In this document: piece after piece, positions 9,552-12,321 of the stretch
How the letters are laid out: every line of letters begins with the position of its first letter
Numbering within the stretch: the first letter of the stretch is position 1
From: Hydnum rufescens UP504
Lineage: Eukaryota; Basidiomycota; Agaricomycetes; Cantharellales; Hydnaceae
Direction of reading: 5' to 3'
Length of the DNA stretch: 12,321 nucleotides
Assembly: GCA_014904985.1 (NCBI GenBank)
Contig: MU129347.1
Span: 3,386-15,706, forward strand
Position numbers and translations under genes: made by a program
Notes under the pieces: generated by a model
Database searches by the model: none
Told to the model about the DNA's origin: nothing
What the model saw: the letters and a program-made list of their open reading frames with translations, nothing else

Positions 9552-10088
9552 GAAGTACAACGATGCAAGAAGTACAACGATGCAAGAAGTACAACGATGC
9601 AAGAAGTACAACGATGCAAGAAGTACAACGATGCAAGAAGTACAACGATGCAAGAAGTACAACGATGCAAGAAGTACAACGATGCAAGAAGTACAACGAT
9701 GCAAGAAGTACAACGATGCAAGAAGTACAACGATGCAAGAAGTACAACGATGCAAGAAGTACAACGATGCAAGAAGTACAACGATGCAAGAAGTACAACG
9801 ATGCAAGAAGTACAACGATGCAAGAAGTACAACGATGCAAGAAGTACAACGATGCAAGAAGTACAACGATGCAAGAAGTACAACAATGCAAGAAGTACAA
9901 CAATGCAAGAAGTACAACAATGCAAGAAGTACAACAATGCAAGAAGTACAACAATGCAAGAAGTACAACAATGCAAGAAGTACAACAATGCAAGAAGTAC
10001 AACGATGCAAGAAGTACAACGATGCAAGAAGTACAACAATGCAAGAAGTACAACAATGCAAGAAGTACAACAATGCAAGAAGTACAAC
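9552..10088. repeat. Uniform 17-bp minisatellite, 31.6 units
   Basis: The unit GAAGTACAACGATGCAA starts at 9552 and repeats every 17 bp with no length change through 10078 (31 units), then a 10-base partial unit. The only variation is CGATG versus CAATG: units 1-19 have CG, 20-26 CA, 27-28 CG, 29-31 CA. Because 17 is not a multiple of three, each strand gives the same 17-residue peptide in all three frames (MQEVQRCKKYNDARSTT on the plus strand). The open frames here are therefore a by-product, not genes. Confidence 0.98.
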
Positions 10089-10124
10089 ACCTTGGTCAGT
10101 CATCTAAGCCTACCTAGTTAGGTA
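10087..10124. repeat. Right flank repeat of the minisatellite region
   Basis: It resembles 8554-8590 at both ends: CACCTTGGTCAGTC against CACCTTAGGCAGCC, and CTAGTTAGGTA against CTAATTAGGTA. It may mark the end of an element or a local duplication that includes the minisatellite. Confidence 0.45.
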
Positions 10125-10153
10125 CCACTTTTGGGGCAGATAATGGTACCTAA
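10118..10153. repeat. Short inverted repeat TTAGGTACC/GGTACCTAA
   Basis: A perfect 9-bp inverted repeat, 10118-10126 and 10145-10153, with an 18-nt spacer, just right of the minisatellite. Confidence 0.75.
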
Positions 10154-10173
10154 GTAGGTCCCATCACTATTCC

Positions 10174-10236
10174 GGCCGAAATGGCCATTTTACGGTCTGC
10201 ACCTTCTTGGCCGAAATGGCCGAAAATTGGCCGAAA
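10174..10236. repeat. GGCCGAAA motif cluster
   Basis: GGCCGAAA occurs at 10174, 10209 and 10229, and GGCCGAAATGGCC occurs twice (10174-10186 and 10209-10221). GGCCGAAATGGCC is itself partly self-complementary (GGCC...GGCC). Confidence 0.7.
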
Positions 10237-10434
10237 CTGGGGACTTAGAGAATCTCAGACTTGCAGCAGGCCATATGGGCTTATCGGGGATAATGTATTC
10301 CATTCATAATTATTTATTTATTATCACTGTATTATACATGGGGTCAGCAGGGTTTCAGTCCTGTGTTTGTTTGTATTAACTTATTGCCACTTATTTGTTT
10401 ATTTATTTATTTATTTAAAAATTCACAAAAAGCA
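10237..10434. other. AT-rich transition with TTTA microsatellite
   Basis: Non-coding, strongly AT-rich toward the right, with TTATTTATTTATT near 10310-10322 and five TTTA units at 10398-10417. It borders the double-hairpin array. Confidence 0.7.
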
Positions 10435-10466
10435 TACCACACACCCGCTTGGGCGGGCATGTGGTA
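10435..10466. repeat. Hairpin A1
   Basis: A stem of 14 positions, TACCACACACCCGC against GCGGGCATGTGGTA, 12 of which pair; loop TTGG. It is the left-most and slightly degenerate copy. Confidence 0.85.
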
Positions 10467-10502
10467 CTGTCTATAAAAATTAAAAATTAAAACACTATCT
10501 AA

Positions 10503-10524
10503 CACACCCGCTTGGGTGGGTGTG
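10503..10524. repeat. Hairpin A2
   Basis: Stem CACACCCGC/GTGGGTGTG, 8 Watson-Crick pairs plus one G-T; loop TTGG. It is only 68 bp after A1. Confidence 0.85.
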
Positions 10525-10671
10525 GACGTCGTTTCACGCTTCACCGTTGGGGTTCCCCCTCACCCGTGGCCACATGTTTTCAGTCGGCGGGGTCATGGAT
10601 TTGGTTGGGGGATGCGGGTTCAGAAGAATATCTATCATAATAAATAATAAGTTCATTAAAAGAAAAACCAG

Positions 10672-10703
10672 GCAAAAGGAGCAGCCCCTGCTGCTCCTTT
10701 TGC
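10672..10703. repeat. Hairpin B1
   Basis: A perfect 13-bp stem GCAAAAGGAGCAG/CTGCTCCTTTTGC with loop CCCCTG. Confidence 0.92.
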
Positions 10704-10742
10704 ATAGTCGGACATGTACATATATACTAACCATAAAGATTA

Positions 10743-10766
10743 CCACACCCGCTTCGGCGGGTGTGG
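10743..10766. repeat. Hairpin A3, UUCG loop
   Basis: A perfect 10-bp stem CCACACCCGC/GCGGGTGTGG closed as C(TTCG)G, the exceptionally stable tetraloop if transcribed rightward. Confidence 0.92.
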
Positions 10767-10936
10767 GGTTCGTCCGGGGTTTGCATTGTGGTTTCGACTC
10801 ATTGCCGTTCGTGGGATTCGTTTGGCGGGTGGGTCGTCGTTCTCCCATGTTCGTTCGGCGGGGTCGCGGGTGTTGGGTCAAGATCACAAACTAAAATAAT
10901 AGATAATACGTTAGTAAAAAAACAAAACAAGAGCCA

Positions 10937-10970
10937 CGCAAAAGGAGCAGCGTACGCTGCTCCTCTTGCG
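10937..10970. repeat. Hairpin B2
   Basis: A near-perfect 34-bp palindrome centred on GTAC. The left arm CGCAAAAGGAGCAGCGT pairs with the right arm at 16 of 17 positions. Confidence 0.92.
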
Positions 10971-10994
10971 CGGTTGTACTCACCTTGAAATTAC

Positions 10995-11020
10995 CACACA
11001 CCCGCCGAAGCGGGTGTGTG
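10995..11020. repeat. Hairpin A4, CGAA loop
   Basis: A perfect 11-bp stem CACACACCCGC/GCGGGTGTGTG. The loop CGAA reads UUCG on the minus strand. Confidence 0.92.
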
Positions 11021-11179
11021 CTACTCGTTTTTTGCACCGTGGTCGCGGGTTCTTGGATCGGGTTGCGGGTTGCGGGTGGCTGCGCACGTCCCTTTTTTGT
11101 GCGGGGGTTTTCGCGCTGGGAGAGGGTACCTAGATCAATCAGTGAATAACCCGTTAATTTTTCAAAAAAAAAACAAAGG

Positions 11180-11219
11180 AAGCACCAAAAGAGCAGCTCC
11201 TGCTGCTCTTTTGGTGCTT
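11180..11219. repeat. Hairpin B3
   Basis: A perfect 17-bp stem AAGCACCAAAAGAGCAG/CTGCTCTTTTGGTGCTT with loop CTCCTG. Confidence 0.93.
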
Positions 11220-11253
11220 TCGTACATCTTGTAATTGAAAACTTACAAGTTAT

Positions 11254-11285
11254 TACCACACACCCGCCGCAGCGGGTGTGTGGTA
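11254..11285. repeat. Hairpin A5, CGCA loop
   Basis: A perfect 14-bp stem TACCACACACCCGC/GCGGGTGTGTGGTA, the longest A stem. The loop CGCA reads UGCG (UNCG class) on the minus strand. Confidence 0.93.
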
Positions 11286-11446
11286 CGCGATATCGTCGAT
11301 CGTCGTGTTCGGGGGGCGGGCACTCCGGGCTTGGGTGGCTGCGCGTACTGCGGGCTCGTCTGGGTGCTTGTCGGGTGGGTTTTCACGGAGGGAAGGAACC
11401 TAGAACAACGAATAAGAATACATTAGTAAAAAGAAAAGGAAACAGA

Positions 11447-11484
11447 GGTGCCAAAAGAGCAGCTTCTGCTGCTCTTTTGGCACC
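11447..11484. repeat. Hairpin B4
   Basis: A perfect 16-bp stem GGTGCCAAAAGAGCAG/CTGCTCTTTTGGCACC with loop CTTCTG. Confidence 0.93.
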
Positions 11485-11509
11485 GGTGGGATTGGGCGTA
11501 CCTAATATT

Positions 11510-11539
11510 ACCACACACCCGCTTCGGCGGGTGTGTGGT
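11510..11539. repeat. Hairpin A6, UUCG loop
   Basis: A perfect 13-bp stem ACCACACACCCGC/GCGGGTGTGTGGT closed by C(TTCG)G on the plus strand. Confidence 0.93.
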
Positions 11540-11736
11540 TCCGTCTGCGTTTCCTGTGGTCTTGCGTCGTGGTCTCGTCTGGTGGACTGCTGGTGGGCGG
11601 GCTTCGTTTGGTTGGGGTTTTGGCGGGTTGCGTTCGTAGGTTGCGTTACTGCGGGGGGCTTCGTTGTTAGCTCAGACGACGATCTACAATAATAAGTAAT
11701 ATGTTAGTAAAAAATAAAATAAAATAAAAAGAAAAG

Positions 11737-11776
11737 CCACGCAAAAGGAGCAGCGTACGCTGCTCCTCTTGCGTGG
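11737..11776. repeat. Hairpin B5
   Basis: A 20-position stem with 19 pairs, beginning CCACGCAAAAGGAGCAGCGT. Its centre and its single mismatch are the same as in B2. Confidence 0.93.
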
Positions 11777-11795
11777 TGGTACTCACCTTACAATT

Positions 11796-11825
11796 ACCAC
11801 ACACCCGCCGAAGCGGGTATGTGGT
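11796..11825. repeat. Hairpin A7, CGAA loop
   Basis: A 13-position stem with 12 pairs (one C-A mismatch, GGGTATG in the right arm). The loop CGAA reads UUCG on the minus strand. Confidence 0.9.
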
Positions 11826-12022
11826 TCGTCTGGGGTCCCTGGCCTTGCGTCGCGCGTCCCCGTTTCTGGGTTTCGTTTGGCGATTGTTCCTGGGCAGGTC
11901 GTGTTTGTGGCCCTCATTTGGCGGGTTAGTCGTCATTTCCGGGGGAGGGGGGGTTCATTTGGCGGGTGGTTGAGGCAATAACCTAGAATAATAGATAATT
12001 TGTTAGTTAAAAATTTAAATGA

Positions 12023-12058
12023 ACGCAAAAAGAGCAGCGATGGCTGCTCTTTTTGCGT
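12023..12058. repeat. Hairpin B6
   Basis: A perfect 15-bp stem ACGCAAAAAGAGCAG/CTGCTCTTTTTGCGT with loop CGATGG. Confidence 0.92.
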
Positions 12059-12090
12059 CCTCGGGGGTGCATTACTTACCTTTTATAGAG

Positions 12091-12116
12091 CCCACACCCG
12101 CGATAGCGGGTGTGGG
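12091..12116. repeat. Hairpin A8, GATA loop
   Basis: A perfect 11-bp stem CCCACACCCGC/GCGGGTGTGGG. The loop GATA departs from the UNCG pattern. Confidence 0.92.
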
Positions 12117-12274
12117 GTTCCTATGGTTTGCCGTCGCTTGATTTCTTCGTTTGGCGCTTTGTCGTTTACGGATCTCGTTTTGCGGGCGGGTTATCGTTCG
12201 GGGGGGGCTCGTTCTATGGGTCTTCATTTGTTGTAGCCTAGAATAATAGATCATTAGTTTAAAAATTAAAACGG

Positions 12275-12315
12275 GGCGCAAAAAGAAGGCAGGCATTGCT
12301 GCTCAATTTTTGGCG
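12275..12315. repeat. Hairpin B7, degenerate
   Basis: It sits where the next B is expected after its AT-rich box. GCGCAAAAAG faces TTTTTGGCG and GCAG faces CTGC, but with bulges and mismatches. It is either a decayed copy or low-quality sequence at the window edge. Confidence 0.55.
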
Positions 12316-12321
12316 GCCGGG

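Larger units (their letters stand above)
10767..12235 (+). repeat. G+T-rich spacers with TTCGTTTGGCGGGT words
   Basis: The stretches 10767-10889, 11021-11127, 11286-11397, 11540-11681, 11826-11980 and 12117-12235 are rich in G and T on the plus strand, poor in A, and full of CpG. They are not alignable end to end but share words such as TTCGTTTGGCGGGT (10817-10830), TTTCGTTTGGCG (11871-11882), CATTTGGCGGGT (about 11916 and 11958) and CTTCGTTTGGCG (about 12147). The spacer before the first box (10525-10625) is similar in character. Confidence 0.75.
10626..12265 (+). repeat. AT-rich box, seven copies, one per unit
   Basis: The copies begin near 10626, 10890, 11128, 11398, 11682, 11981 and 12236. 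The clearest read CCTAGAATAATAGATAAT (11981 and 12236 copies), usually followed by GTTAGTAAAAA or close variants and an A-rich tract. The box always separates the G+T-rich spacer from hairpin B. Its conservation between diverged spacers marks it as a unit component. Confidence 0.8.
10435..12321. repeat. Double-hairpin repeat array (continues off right edge)
   Basis: Six to seven units of about 250-295 bp. From left to right each has hairpin A (stem CACACCCGC/GCGGGTGTG), a G+T-rich spacer of about 105-155 bp, an AT-rich box of the form CCTAGAATAATAGATAAT followed by GTTAGTAAAAA, an A-rich tract, hairpin B (core GAGCAG/CTGCTC) and 20-40 bp leading to the next TTACCACAC. The starts of successive A stems are 252, 262, 254, 286 and 294 bp apart from 10743 on. 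The left end has two A hairpins close together (10435 and 10503) without a B between them. No protein-coding frame is credible. I do not recognise the family. Confidence 0.9.

Noticed and set aside
9430..10121. Long repetitive proteins encoded by the 17-bp array
   Set aside because: All six frames are open because the unit lacks stops, so length is no evidence of coding.
10520..11981. Open frames of 60-138 codons across the double-hairpin array
   Set aside because: They run through hairpins and spacers, change from unit to unit and share no protein motif.
10672..12058. Hairpin B as Rho-independent terminators
   Set aside because: The T runs lie inside the stems rather than after them, and the context is eukaryotic.
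10435..12321. CRISPR array
   Set aside because: Unit length, two distinct hairpins, long non-unique spacers and the fungal context do not fit CRISPR.
10435..12321. Telomere or subtelomeric TTAGGG array
   Set aside because: No TTAGGG-type repeats are present; the GT-richness is not telomere-like in period.

Overview
The window looks like nuclear DNA of a filamentous fungus, most likely a mushroom-forming basidiomycete (Agaricomycetes). The evidence is the leftward pseudogene filling the left half. Its conceptual peptides match, from memory, the very large fungal DUF6606/DUF3638/DUF3645 proteins, and it carries a short 64-nt GT-AG intron. No intact protein-coding gene was found. The right half is repeat DNA.

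Layout. (1) Positions 1-6641, minus strand: the N-terminal and central part of a DUF6606-type giant protein gene. It starts at 6641 and runs off the left edge before the expected ATPase-like DUF3638 part. It is broken by at least a dozen frameshifts, three in-frame stops, an apparent loss of tens of codons near 3876-3900, and a 588-bp insertion (5099-5686) bracketed by two identical 120-bp direct repeats. (2) 6642-8550: no recognisable gene; one long imperfect hairpin at 8053-8149. (3) 8554-10236: a minisatellite region. A 17-bp repeat is strongly diverged at 8981-9551 and almost uniform at 9552-10088 (31 full units plus a partial one), flanked by short related repeats. (4) 10435-12321, continuing off the right edge: an array of about 250-295-bp units. 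Each unit has a CACACCCGC/GCGGGTGTG hairpin (A), a G+T-rich CpG-rich spacer, a conserved AT-rich box, an A-rich tract and a second hairpin (B) built around GAGCAG/CTGCTC.

The double-hairpin array is the most interesting part. Its hairpins keep their base pairing while their sequence changes, five of eight A loops belong to the UNCG class when read on one strand or the other, and the units appear to follow a three-unit higher-order pattern. I do not recognise this repeat family and cannot assign a function. Candidate explanations are a structured noncoding RNA repeat, a palindrome-based satellite maintained by gene conversion, or a non-autonomous mobile or organelle-derived hairpin element. 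Family assignments rest on recognition from memory, without a database search.
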